Shown here: positions 37,677 to 50,583 of the stretch, in pieces
How the letters are laid out: each line of letters opens with the position of its first letter
Numbering within the stretch: the stretch's first letter is position 1
Assembly (NCBI RefSeq): GCF_003086295.3
Contig: NC_092041.1
Location: 97,241,827-97,305,826 of the forward strand
Length of the DNA stretch: 64,000 nt
Source: Arachis hypogaea
Taxonomy: Eukaryota > Streptophyta > Magnoliopsida > Fabales > Fabaceae
Direction of reading: 5' to 3'
Position numbers and translations under genes: made by a program
Notes under the pieces: generated by a model
Databases searched by the model: none
What the model saw: only the letters and a program-made list of their open reading frames with translations
What the model was told of the DNA's origin: nothing

Positions 37677-37686
37677 CTATATATAG
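37677..37686 (-). promoter_or_regulatory. TATA box of XTH-A
   Basis: CTATATATAG on the minus strand lies about 52 bases upstream of the ATG at 37625. It is followed by an AG-rich leader. This is a good match to a plant TATA box. Confidence 0.7.
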
Positions 37687-38817
37687 CAACTTGGACTCTT
37701 GTTTTTTTTCTTTTTTCTTTTTTCTTTTTATTCTTTTTTGGGGTGGGGGCGTGGGGGGATGCAATGAACGTTCCTATGTCTTTGCCTTTTTATTTGGATC
37801 TTACACAATGCAGCATATAGTCTAGTATTAAATGTTTTAGCTTGCTTAATTAAATGTTATGTATCTAATTCGTTTCTTAGGATTGGTAAAATTTTATTAT
37901 TATTATTATTAATGTCACAGTGTGCAGTGGTAAATGTGAAAATCTAAATATACTCTTTCCGACTCTTGGTGATAATTTTACTATTCTTGAAAATTTGAAT
38001 ACTATTTCTTTCAGTCCAGTATTAGCTATCAATATCTCATAACTTAATAATGAATTACATTTAGAAAATTTTATACTAAAAGTAACCAAAACTTACGCGT
38101 TGGTGATGCTCTATCTTTGAAGGTAGCTCTTGTACTGTAGCATAATGTTGATCAATTTTCTTTTGGGTTGAAAGAAATTAATTTGAACAAACATGCATAA
38201 AGTGATTTAGTTGTTTTTATTGAAAAAAAGGACAAGAAAAGTGAGGGTGAAAATTAATTGATTTAAATTTTAAAGTGATTTTTAAGATTGATAGTGGGTA
38301 TTAAAATAATTTTTGAGATTCTAATTATACTAATTACATAATTAAAATTAGCAAAAGTGACCATATTAGTCCTTTACTTATTTACTGTGATAATTTTTTG
38401 GTGTATCTTGATGAAATAAACTATTAATGGTATGTGTTGATATGGTTCAGTCACATAAAATGATATGATAATTAATAACATTTGACATGCTCAGAATGCA
38501 AAGATGTCTAATCTAAAGAGCATGGTTAGTGATTATACACCAAAAATGTAATTTTATTATGTATGAATAATTTTAAAATGGTCCAAATTATAGTAAAAAA
38601 AGAGTGAAATTATTTTTATTGGTATTGAGCCAAAAGGATGAAACTCAAAAAGAATACTATAAGAAGTTGAATTTTTATTTTTGAGAGAACTAAATTAGTA
38701 GAAATGGATTGGTTGAATTTGAAGTGTAGAGAATTTTATTTAATTAGAAATGACCAAAACTGTTATCTTTTTTATTAATGTCACATGTCATGAGCATTTT
38801 TTTATCCAAATATTTTT
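37687..38817. other. Upstream region of XTH-A, no gene
   Basis: A T/C-rich segment (37700-37760) includes a short GT-rich ggggtgggggcgtgggggg block. The rest is AT-rich with no supportable ORF. Confidence 0.5.
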
Positions 38818-39440
38818 TGTCACGAATATCCGGTGCAGTGCCAAAACTTTTACGTTAACCTGTAGAGATAAACTTCTTTCTTATATCCATTTTTTAGTTA
38901 AAGAAACTTAAATAATGGGAACATCCAAAATATCTTCTGCCAACTACTTTATTTAGTAACAACCTTGGAATAAAAGGAGTAGACTGAATATGACATTATA
39001 ACCATTGGACAATGTAGTCTCCCTTTAAAATGGCTTGAGACTATAAAGGACCTCAACCCACTTCTCTCAAGAAAAACTTTTTCTAAAAATTGGAGAGATC
39101 ATCTGTATCATTTGCTCTCCTCTAATTCTTCTCATTGTTCTTCACTTTATTCATCAAATTCAAACAAGAGAATTCATAAAATTAGCATTTGGGTGTTCTA
39201 ATAAAATAACCGACAATAAGTTCTACTTAACCCTTGTCCACTTTAAAATAGTTCATTCATTCTCTTGTGGCATTAGCGAATGCCTCAACACTTGTACTCC
39301 ACCATTATTTCTCATCTTTAGTTCTTGTGTTGCTTATTTGTCACTAATAAACGTATTTTCCTCACAAGTTTACCTACTCCTAATCTCTCCTCTTAATCTT
39401 TCTTTACTTAATCTATTTTCACAAAAATACACCCGAATCA
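38818..39440 (+). repeat. Putative 5' LTR of a Ty3/gypsy remnant
   Basis: The segment starts TGTCACGAATATCC and ends ACCCGAATCA. A TATAAAGG promoter-like motif sits at 39042-39049. It is directly followed by a primer-binding-like sequence and then by gag remains on the same strand. The left end is chosen from the TG and is uncertain. No second LTR was found. Confidence 0.5.
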
Positions 39441-39458
39441 TTTGGTGACTCAATGGGG
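39441..39458 (+). other. Putative primer-binding site
   Basis: TTTGGTGACTCAATGGGG directly abuts the LTR end. TTTGGTGACTC followed by a G-rich run is a common PBS form in plant Ty3/gypsy elements. Confidence 0.55.
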
Positions 39459-39469
39459 AAGAACATTTC

Positions 39470-40790
39470 AATGCAATGACAGAGTCTAGTAGCCCTCACT
39501 CTAGGTAGAATCAACCACTCATACGATGTTTGATAACCTTTCAAAATCTCAATCTTAGCTTAGGAACACCCCAAGATGATGACAAGCACAATCAAAAAGA
39601 GAAACACATGGAGCAGAAAACTCTGGGTGCACTAGAAAGAAGAGTTTTTGTCCATAGAAATTTGTTCACATCCGATGCTGGAAGTATTACTAGTCTGCAT
39701 ACCAACATTACCATTCTTAATCATGTGTATAATAATATGATAGACAACTAGAAAAAGATGTAAGTTTTGATAATTGAAATGTTGGCTACGGACCAAATAA
39801 GGTATAGAACCTTTTTGCCACCCCCAACCACAAATCAGGAGCATATGGAAGAATAAGAGAACACCCTTGTCACTTGCAGAGAGTTGTCAAACATTTTAAA
39901 GGACAAAGGAGAGACAAATAAACTCACTTGAGAATAAACTCACCATTTGGATATCATATTCTGATACAATTGTATTCTAAGGGGTACCAACTGTTTACCT
40001 TTCGCAAGTTTGATAGTACAAAAAGTGCCAAAGAACACATCTTATCATTTTTAAATGATCTCGGGGTGTTTAAAAATTATTAAGAACTCAAGATCAGGGG
40101 GTTCTCAAAGTCGTTGATGAGAATGACAGTCACCTAGTGTGCTAAACTAAAGACCAATAACATCGGGAGTGATTGTTGACAGAATTATAAAAGTTCCTGG
40201 AGGAGGAACCCTCCATGCATATCATGAACTTGGGAAGAGTGAAACAGAAGCAAGAAAAATAGTTGGTGGCATTTATTAAAAGAAATAGAAATTTAACCTT
40301 ACTTTGCATGGACACCCTCTCTGAATCATAATCGATGTACAGATATTTTAGAAACGTAGAATATGGATTACAAATTTATCTTTTCATGAGCAACATAAAA
40401 CATCTTCTTTAAATTCTTAAAGAGAGAATCTGACATGATTGAGGCAATAAAACATAATGGAAGGATATCTAAAGAAATTTTTTCTCTAACGGTGCGTTCT
40501 GTTGATGGCAGGAGCAGAAGGCATTCTTATTCTAGAGGTTCTAGTAGAAATAGTTCTCCACCTTCACTACTCCTCTCTAGAGATTAAATCACAGTGGTCG
40601 TAGACAAATGGTTTGAGGATGGAACATTGAATGTCAGAATAGATAGAGAATCACTAACTCTTGAAGACTTAAAGGATCCAAAATATTGTATGATACGTCG
40701 AAATAAGAGCCATGACTTGACTCGAATGATACGTGGTAAGGATAGTGTTCTATACGCAAGTAAGAGAAGAAAAGATACTTTTAAATGAAT
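39470..40790 (+). pseudogene. gag: Ty3/gypsy gag remnant
   Basis: With several stops and shifts the plus strand translates to capsid-like phrases: YQLFTFRKFDSTKSAKEH, LSFLNDLGVFKNY, RGFSKSLMRMTVT, CAKLKTNNIGS and MNLGRVKQKQE. The last 64-residue ORF (40594-40788) holds LEDLKDPKYCMIRRNKSHDL, where a zinc-binding segment is expected. The knuckle cysteines beyond the first are lost. Pol and a 3' LTR are absent, so the element was truncated after gag. It lies between the two XTH genes. Confidence 0.6.
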
Positions 40791-41758
40791 TTTTTATAGT
40801 GATTCGAGTACATAAAACTTGCACTACGGTGACAGATTCAAAAAAGTGTGAAGGTTGCTATGATGGAACATGATCAATCATCGTCACAACAGTAAAAACA
40901 TACAAAAAATATCGTAGATTTATTGAACTTTTGCTATTGAAAAGAAGTAATATTGAATCTTTTCACTATCAGCATTTGCTCGAAAAATAAAAGATCTGTC
41001 AAATATTTTGTGTGAGGGAGAAGGTGGAATAATGAAAAAAGAAGAAGAAAGAGGACATGAGAAGTATAAAGTGAAAGAAAAAAAAAGAGGAAGAAGAAAT
41101 TATATATACATGTGAGTGAGAATAATGATAATTAATAAAAAAATAAATTTAACTAAAAAAAAAAAGACTAAAAATAATTGATTCAAATGTTCACTTATTG
41201 TATTAAAAATGAATCTTTTTTAATTTTTTCCCGTTAATTTTATAAAATGTGATCTTATACATAAGACTTTTTGTCACATATTTTTTTCTTAGTCACATTT
41301 TACAAGATTAATTAAAAAAATGAAATATATTCTCATTATACTTTGTAATATCTAAAACATTAATTCATATTATTTCTCAATAATATATATGACAGTGTCA
41401 TAAAATATTGAGATATAAATATAAAAATATAAAATTATATTTATCAGATAAGATATAAATATATGCATGATGTCCAAAAATATAAAAATAAAAAAAATGA
41501 TCCAACTTATTTTTTTATTTTTTTATTATTCCTATTAATTTTTATTATTATATTTTTTTCTAAATCTTTTGCATGAATAAATAAAATTAAATTAAATTTT
41601 CATAATTTATTTATTTATATTTTATTTATCACTAAATCAAATATAAAATATTAATTTTAATGTCTCTATTTTTTTTGTCTTATTTTAAATATTTTATCTT
41701 ATTCTCAAAATCAAAATATCAAACTCAATTATAAATTGATATCATAAATTTATACACA

Positions 41759-41795
<37 letters not shown>

Positions 41796-43439
41796 TTATA
41801 TATTTTAATATATATTTTATATAATCAATTAACTATAAATGATCACGTAAGTAGGTACCGAATATTAATATATAAGAGATATATTTCTAAACAAATAATG
41901 ATTTTTTCTATTTTTGATTTTCTAAAATATTGTACTGATTTAAAATGTAGATAAAGTTAGCTGACATGTACCGAGCCTCAATAACTGTGCAGTACATTGA
42001 AGCATTGAATAGTGAGCCAATATGTCGGAAAGAATTCCCATTCAAAAATCAAAATCACAACTACTACCTTTATTTATTTATTTTTACTTTCAACAAACCA
42101 ACTATGTTTTTAAAATTCATACTTGCTTGGACTTCCAAGGCAAAGTGGGCTTCAAGATCGAAAATGGATGAAGCAGCAACGTGCTGCAAGTGTCCTCTTT
42201 GGGGAGTAGAAATAGAATTTGCTGCAACTCAAATTTTAAACAATACATTACATATGGCGTTGGGCCCAACTGTCACTGGGTTTACTATACTTAACTTGAG
42301 ATTTTTCTTAATATATAATGTCTTTTAATATATATTAATATTACAGTTAGTTTCGAACTTTAATAATAATAATAACTAATAAATAAAACTCTTAATTAAA
42401 TATGTGTGTAAATATATAATATATATGAATTTGTGATACTTATAATTAAAAATTATTCAATCTATTTGACAAAAAAAAATTGAGGTCCAATGCTTCATTT
42501 GATAGTCATTATTTGTCATCGGCTAAGCTCTAAGAAAAATTTGTAAACATATTATAAAAGATAATAAAATATATTAAATAACCAATACTTTTTATCAATG
42601 TTAGTCTTCAGATCAGCACATTATATTTTTATTATTAGAATTTGGAAATAAAAAAATTAGTGTAAAATTTAAAAGAAAAATAGATTGAAACTATAATTTT
42701 GTGGGATTTAAACCCTCACAAAAAACAAGTAAACCCTACAAATGAGTAAAACATAGCACGGTGTGGACAGAAAATTAAATAGGACGAACGAATGTGATTA
42801 ATATTAAAAATTTTGGAAGACTAATTTGATGGAGTGAAAATTTAAGAAGTCAGTTTGACTAAAAAGTAAAATTTGAGAAATTGTTTTAACTATTTACTCA
42901 AATGTTATATAAACTATTATTTTATTTTTATGTACATCTTATGTAGACATTTTCCATCTTGTACTCACTGCTAAATGGTTGAAAATATATCCTTTATGAC
43001 TATGTAAGTGGGTCTCCGCCCCTAAAATATTATAGAGTAATACCTTGAATTGTTTTAATTATTTTTATTTTTAAATTTTCAAGAATTCAATTCCCAATCA
43101 TACTGCTTTCTAATTGAAAATTAACGATTATTTTATCACTTTATTTTAAATATATTTGAGAGCAATTTTAATTTTAATTTTCCTAATTACTAATTTGTCT
43201 AATATTCTTAAAGATTAAAAATTTTTCCTAAATAAAATCATATATATTCATGGTCCACTCCTTTATTTACATTTTTACATAATCCATAGAACAAATTGGC
43301 ATTTTATTGATGAAATAATGATGAATGCGTGCGTACATATATATGGGAAAAAATGAGCAATAAAATATACAAAGAAAAAACTGTTATGAATTGAAACATT
43401 ATTAATCACATAAAAATTCAATTAAAATTGATTGACATA
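40791..43439. other. Intergenic DNA between the XTH paralogues
   Basis: No gene supported. A 120-residue ORF at 41966-42328 has no recognisable domain. There is a TA microsatellite at 41762-41791. The remainder is AT-rich. Confidence 0.5.
41762..41791. repeat. (TA)15 microsatellite
   Basis: An uninterrupted alternation of A and T of about 30 bases. Confidence 0.9.
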
Positions 43440-46320
43440 TCAATAGTCACCGTTTCTTCTGCATTCAGGTGGCATCTGAGGGTACCTTGTTCTATCACTG
43501 CAATAGTTGTAAATGGTGAATCTCCTTCTGACCCATCTAAGCCTCCTCCATTGATAAGAATCAAGGTCTCTGAATTCTTGTTGGTCCCACCATCTCTTAC
43601 CTTGAGTGGAACAGAACTTGGCTTCAACGGAGGTTTCACAGCCATCAATGTGGAAGCCCTTGTAGGAAGCTATGAATGGTGCTTTGGACCAATCTGTTTT
43701 CTCCAAACCACCCCTTGTGGCCCAATCATCTGCGTTCCATAGGCTGTTGTAGATCTTCATTGGTTGGTTAAATGGGAATTTCACACCCATTCGCTTGTTG
43801 TTCTTGAACACCCTAATTGGGATGTTGTCCACAAAGAATCTGTGTATGTATGCACCCCCACATTAGAATTCTTGTATATACTTTTGCTTTTAGATATTTT
43901 TTAATGATCCTAAGACTAAGGAATTTAATGAATTCCAACATGTTAAGACTAAGATTGGTTTAATTTAGGGGGAGTACTTACACAATTTGATACAAGTTCC
44001 ATAGAACTGAATATCTGTGGTATTCTTTGGTAGGATCAAACCAGAGATAGATTCTTTGTTCTCTATCACCTTTGCCACCGGTGAATACATTTGTTTGCAA
44101 AATGTAAGGTTGTCCTGTTCTGTTCCCTAAGAACTCAAAGTCTATCTCATCATGCTCTGTCCCTAGGGAAGATAACTGCATCATCATGTTAATCACACAA
44201 AATATAACAATTTTTTTAGTAATCAAGCTCTATTCACATATTACAATAATGTACGTAGCTAATGAAGATTTTATAATTATTTTTATGTAAAAATTCTGTT
44301 TTTTGACTTTTAAATGATGAATTATAGGATTTGATATGTTATAAAAGTGTTGTTTTTATTTAAAATATAGTCAAATAAATAAATTACACTTTTATATAAA
44401 TTAAAACATCTTTATAAAAAGATATTTTTGACATCTTTATTTGAGTAGTTCTCCTACAATAAAAAAAAATAATTGAGGTCAAATTATTAAAAAAATCATA
44501 ATAAATAAATTATGAGAAAGTTGTTTTTCCATAGGACTGAAGTTAAATCGACCATGTCCTAAAAGTGCTTAAAAAAACAAACCATGTCGAAAAGGTAGTT
44601 TGGTATCATGGAGAGAAAGAAAGAACTAAAAGTAAAGAGAGAAAATAGAACATAATAAGGGAAATATTGGTGAATTTATCCCTTCCTTATTTAGTATTAT
44701 CCCATTGAAAAGAATTGACTTTTTGTTGGTATAATTTGGTTCTACTATAAAATAAAGCAATTATAATATATTTATACAAAAAATTAGTTACTAAATCAAT
44801 TATTCATATATAATATATTAGGGGTATTTAAGATTTAATTTGATCGAAAATCTGAATTAAATTCGAGACATATTTTATCAAATTTAAATTTGTTATTTTT
44901 ATTTAATATTTTTATATTAAGTTTGGATTATGCTTCGAGCTACTCAGTTCGATTCGAAGTTATTTTCTATAATAAATATATATATTTTAGAGTAAAATTA
45001 GTAATATTATATTATATTTTTATACTTTAATTAATATTTTTTATATTATACGATATTATTCTTATTTTAAAATAATTAATTTGTAACTATGATATAATAT
45101 TTATAAAATTTAATTTGTAAAAGTAAAGTTCTTATTAATTTTTTATATAAAATTTATAAATTTATATATATTAATTTTAATTGGATCAATTTACTTTAAT
45201 TCAATTTATTTTGGATACTTTGAGTTGGGTTAAAATAGATTTGGTGATTTTTTAGAAATAAAGTTAAATTCGATCTCCGAATACTTCTAAAATAGTATTA
45301 GAATATAAAATATATATTAAAAATAAGTTAAATAACATATATTTATATATAAATATATAATGATAAATTTTTTTATTTGCATATAATATTTTTTAAAACA
45401 AAAAATTACATGGACCTTAGATGTGCGCAAGTAAGTTATGGTTGCACGCATCAAAGTACAAAGTTCATATTCCTTCATCCAATAAGAGGATGGCTCAAGT
45501 AAACAATGCGTAGGTATGTATAGGTGAATGCCTATATTTGTTTTAAAGGTGTCTATTTACTAAAAAAATGTTAAAAAATAATATTTAATTTAAAAAATAT
45601 AAAAATAAATAATTTTAGAAAAACTAAAATTTATTATAAAAAATAAATTAAACAAAATGTAAGTATTAATTCATAAATACCATAAAATTCACCGCAGGTA
45701 TAAAAAAAATTTGGGCTTGACGATGACCTAACTAATAACTACTGAATCGAATTGAGTAGTTTAGCAAAATAATAGCTATAAAATTTAATAAAACATTTTA
45801 AAATAAATTATCATATACTGTTTTAAAAAACAAAAATATAATAATTTTATAAAAAGACACGTGGAAAATCTTGATCCCAAAAAAATTGTAATTATTAAGT
45901 CAACGCATTTGAACTAATAAAGTGATAAATTTAATTTGCATACGTAGAAAGCAGTGACTGTTCCAGCGGAATCTCCAGCAACCATCTTTATATCCATGCT
46001 GAAGTGACCAAACAAGTATGAACCTTTGGATTGGAAGCCAGTACCTGCTCCAATTAACACTAAAAAATGTTAATTAATTACATTATGGGAGTATATATAT
46101 ATCACAATAATAATAATAATAACTGACCAGTGTACTTGTCAAGAAGAAGCTGAGCATCATAACCAGAATTCAAATATTTGATGTGATCATAAGCCCAAGT
46201 TGGAACATAGTTTCTTCCAAATGGAACCGCCATGGGTCTCCTTGGTGTGCCGCATATTCCAACTGAAACAAACCATCCCAATATCACACAACAAACACTC
46301 CACATAGAATAATAACCCAT
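43440..46320 (-). CDS. XTH: Xyloglucan endotransglucosylase/hydrolase B (BRU1-like, GH16)
   Basis: Four exons: 46128-46320, 45944-46044, 43982-44175 and 43440-43839. Introns are GT-AG (83, 1768 and 142 bp). The CDS is 888 nt, 295 residues. Exons 2, 3 and 4 have exactly the same lengths and phases as in XTH-A, proof of a tandem duplication. The signal peptide is about residues 1-23 ([20 protein letters not shown]). The catalytic [10 protein letters not shown] spans residues 106-115, with Glu108, Asp110 and Glu112 intact, and NRT follows. The C-terminal domain ends [10 protein letters not shown]. It acts in the wall on xyloglucan like its paralogue. The N-terminal exon and the last about 100 bases of exon 4 have diverged more than the middle. 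No coding defects were seen. The long intron is intron 2 here but intron 3 in XTH-A, so intron growth happened after duplication. Confidence 0.96.
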
Positions 46321-46386
46321 TATATATTTAGTTAGTTTATTTCTGTCTTCTCAACTTTTTTCTGTGGAAGCTGAACCAATGCAACC

Positions 46387-46395
46387 ATATATATA
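46387..46395 (-). promoter_or_regulatory. TATA box of XTH-B
   Basis: TATATATAT lies about 67-75 bases upstream of the ATG at 46320, at a distance similar to that in XTH-A. Confidence 0.6.
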
Positions 46396-47522
46396 CAAGT
46401 TTATAGCACTAGATAGAACCTACCTTGAACGACCCTAATTCCTCTGCTCTGATAATTAATAGTTAATATTAATTAATTAATTAATTAATTTTTCTCTTAG
46501 GTATATATGATTGATGTATATGCCTACTTATTTGGGATATTTGAATTACGTAACTGAAGGTAGACGCCATGACATGTATGTTTGTTTATTATACCTCTTC
46601 TGTCATCTAATCATCAATATATTTAGTCTTCTAGATATATGGTCAAAGACTTGGTACATATCAACTTCATTTCCATGTAGGCTTACAAAACCACATTCTT
46701 GCCCTTTCACATTCCTCAACTTTGTGTTCTTTTCAGGTGGAAATGTATTGATATGAATTGAACTTTATTTTAGAGTAACTCTTGAAACCCTTCTCTTCTC
46801 TTCCTTTTTTTCTTAAAGAACAATATTACATTGACAGTAATAATTTACACTCATATTTACAGACGTTTTATATACAAGAATTATATATAGTTTGCAGTTT
46901 GTACCTATTTTTATTAGAATTTTATATACATGAATTAATACAATATGCACTCACATTTTTTAGAATTTATATTCGTAATTTAGTAAAATTTATTTATTAA
47001 AAATAATTTAATAATTATACTGGTCAAATAATGACAAAAAATATTAAAAATTATTGATCTCTAAAATTTTTCCTCTCTTAAATCTTATTTAATCTGCTAT
47101 AAAAATTGCTCTATTTTCAAGGTTGCATCTATGAAGTATGAATACTTATACAATACAGCACATATACAAAACATACACGAACATATTAATTTTAATTTTT
47201 TATAAGACATAGAGACACGATATATAAATATATAAAATATAAAATGCTTTTTTTTTATTGTAATGTGTCAATATTTTAATATTTTTAATTTATATAAAAT
47301 ATTTTTATTTTAATAAATAATAACATATACTATTTCTAAAGTTATTTGAAAAATATATATTAAGATTCGCATTGACACTTGATGAATTTAAATGTGTTTA
47401 AGTGTGTTCAACAAAATATTTTTTTATTTTTTATTAAAATATGTATTAAACAAGTGTCAGATTAATATTGTGTTTAAAATATGTCTAATACATAAATACG
47501 ACAATTTAACAAAAAATATTCA

Positions 47523-47525
<3 letters not shown>

Positions 47526-47584
<59 letters not shown>
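47526..47584. repeat. (TA)n microsatellite, about 59 bp
   Basis: A long uninterrupted TA run that also creates a spurious IYIYIY peptide. Confidence 0.95.
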
Positions 47585-47587
<3 letters not shown>

Positions 47588-49004
47588 TTGTCTTAGAAAA
47601 TGTTGTAAGTATTGGAGATTAATCATGTTTTGTTAGTGTTAAAGTAGTTTGAAAAATTAATCTACAAATTAAAATGAGGAGTTTCTAAATTAATGGGTCA
47701 AATAAGAAATAAAAAAAAGTAAGGCAAGAATTGCATCTTAATCAAAGCTTTACTACAATAGATTTATATGGGTCTAAATTCCATATTATATATATAAATT
47801 ATATACTCACACTTAAAATTCAATAATCTCCCTCTCAAACATGAGGTCCAATACGAACTTCACTAATGGTGTCAAGATGTGGTGCCAAATTCTTTTTGTG
47901 TTTCTCATTTAATTCCTTAATTTAAAATTTTCTTGATTTTAGACTCTCCATCTACGTCTGTTTATATATTTTTTTAATTTTATTATTTTTATTAAATTTT
48001 TATTATTATATTTTTATTTTTTAAAACTTTTGTATAAAAAATAAAAATAAATTAAATTTTCATAATATATTCTTTTTTATATTTAATTTATTATTAAATA
48101 AAATACAAAATATTAATTTTTGTATATCTATTATTTATATTTTATTGTCAATATTTTATCTTGTCTTATTTTTAGGATCAAATGTAATCTTGTTGCTTTA
48201 GCACAATTTAAATTTGGACACAAATTTAGTTTGTGTTCAAGTGTTGCTCCAGCCTTAATTTTGTTGATCTGAATAAAAATATTGTTCTCTTAATTATTAA
48301 CAACATAATTAATTAGATAAAATCTCATGAAAACAGAAAAGAAAAGCAATGCATGTGGGAATGAACATGCATGAGTTGGGTACAAACTAATAAACTGGAT
48401 ACAACTTTAATTTATTAATTTAAGAGTGTGGCGCGTTAGAGGAACCTGCAAACAAGCTCACATGATTTGGTTATATTAATTAAGATAAGCTACGTATGTT
48501 TTTGTGCATTATTAACTGGAATTTAACAATAATTATAGACATTATTAGTTGGTGTAGAATTGAAGAACCACCCTTGATTTTCTTGTTTATTATTCATGAT
48601 CTTGATTCTTATTGATGAGGTGCCTTTATATATTTGTTATTGTATGTCAACGCTTTAGGAAACTCCCTCGTGTACATAAGTTGAGTCTCACATTGAATTG
48701 AACGTAACTATAATTGCAATGTGGAGCTTAGTTATAAAACACTTCTATTTAAGTCATAACTGATGAGAACCTATCAAAGTTAATTATTTTTATCTGTATA
48801 AAAACATTTAACTGAATATTTAGTCTATAAATTCTTTCATATTTACATCACATGAAAACTAAATACAACTTATTATGTTATTCTTTTTTTAGTAAGCTCT
48901 TTTACATTAAACTTAAAGTATTACCTAAATAATATAATGAATTTGATATTCAAAAGCATAAACTTTATTAGTAACGTTAGGGAGACAAAAAAAAAAACAG
49001 TCAG

Positions 49005-49068
49005 AATTTGTCTTATTTAACATTCATTAATTGTCATAATAATTAATGAATATTAAATAAGACAAGTT
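49005..49068. repeat. Near-perfect hairpin with 28-bp arms
   Basis: The arms 49005-49032 and 49041-49068 are reverse complements at 26 of 28 positions, with an 8-base loop (gtcataat). When the plus strand is transcribed, both mismatches are compatible with base pairing or wobble. No terminal duplication was recognised. Confidence 0.8.
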
Positions 49069-49807
49069 ATGGCTATTTTTTGTTCATTTTCTTTATTTAC
49101 TAAACATTTTCTAACTTTAAATTATCTTATGAATTGATGGCTATGCGAAGAATATTTTGGAAATTAAGAAAATTAGATACCAGTGTAATATTTCCCTCAT
49201 AATTTATATCTATATTTAAATATTTATATAATAGTTAGGTTTTAACCTTAAGTAACAGATTTTATTTACATTGTTATCCGGTAATTAGACTTTAAGATTT
49301 AATACTATATTATGACATCTAAAATTTAAAGCAAATCATTTAATTATTTCATAAATTTATAAAATATCATGCTTAAACATGCAATTTGTTTAAACAAAAA
49401 CAAAGTTACCAATAGAATCCCACAACAAAAAAATTCTGAAAAATAGGATTCAAGATTTGGAGAAGGCACATAAACAAGCAAGTTGAGACTGGAAGGTTCT
49501 TAGAGTTGAATAAAAGTTGACATTGGCATATCTAGAAACTGTATTTTATTTGAAGATATAAGTCAAAATATATAATAGGAGACAGATCAGCGACTATTGG
49601 TCAGCTATTTTATTTTTGTATTTTTATTATACTATTCGTCAATTATATTAGACAAATTTAAAAGTTAAATAATCTAATACCTATATAACTTTTTATTTTA
49701 TTTTATTAGGACTACCAAGATAACTTTAAAAGCGATTTGTTATTTGATGAATGAATCAATGTAGCAATAATAATGGGGCGGAGTAGATTCACAAACGCTA
49801 AAGTTCG

Positions 49808-49844
49808 TTTTTTTTTTTTTGTGTTTGGGGGGGGGGGGGGGGGG
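49808..49844. repeat. Poly-T followed by an 18-G run
   Basis: About a dozen T, then gtgttt, then 18 consecutive G at 49827-49844. This is the longest homopolymer G run in the window. Confidence 0.9.
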
Positions 49845-50376
49845 AGGATTTAAAAAAGAAATCAATAAATTTAATCAAAGTAAATATATATCAACCGTGT
49901 TATTTAGGCATTTAGCAGCGTCATAAACATTAAGAAAACTATTATAAGTTCAGTATTTTCTGTTAGAAAACATTTGCAAGGTAATTATATATGAGGGATA
50001 TATCCAATCGTGTGTGTTAGGAAATTATTATTCCATCATCTACGACAATATATATATTAATTATAATTATAACTAAATTATTTTATATTATATGATTTAT
50101 ATAATAGTAATTTTATTTATTATTATAAATATTAAATTAAATAAAGTATTATTATTTTTTATTTAAAATTAAATCAGAATAAAATTAGAGATACTATTTT
50201 ATTTGAGATTTAGGATTTAGTGGATGTTATATTTGTAGCGACCCTCAAATTTAAAAATATAAATATAAATAAGTTATAATTTATTTTATAAAATTAGAAT
50301 TCCTTATTTTTAGAAAATTATTTTTATTATTAATAATTGAATTAATTTTATAATAATTTAAATTTAATCAAATCTA

Positions 50377-50407
<31 letters not shown>

Positions 50408-50510
50408 AACATTAGATACAATTGTCATGAGTATTATATGTATTATAAATTTATATAGTTTTAAACTCTAATATTATGTATTCATTATTGTTATTATATT
50501 TACTACGTTG

Positions 50511-50513
<3 letters not shown>

Positions 50514-50581
<68 letters not shown>
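50514..50581. repeat. (TTA)n microsatellite inside the solo LTR
   Basis: About 22 units of TTA/ATT, giving a poly-tyrosine translation that is not a gene. Confidence 0.95.

Positions 50582-50583
<2 letters not shown>

Larger units (their letters stand above)
46396..50228. other. Upstream region of XTH-B, no gene
   Basis: AT-rich DNA. It holds a long TA microsatellite, a poly-T/poly-G junction and a near-perfect hairpin (separate entries). ORFs at 46511-47000 show no domain. Confidence 0.5.

Noticed and set aside
41966..42328. 120-residue ORF between the XTH genes
   Set aside because: AT-rich, with no recognisable motif, no promoter and no splice context. It is not supported as a gene.
44815..45300. 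Possible hAT MITE in XTH-B intron 2, starting near taggggtatttaag
   Set aside because: No matching right end or 8-bp duplication could be found.
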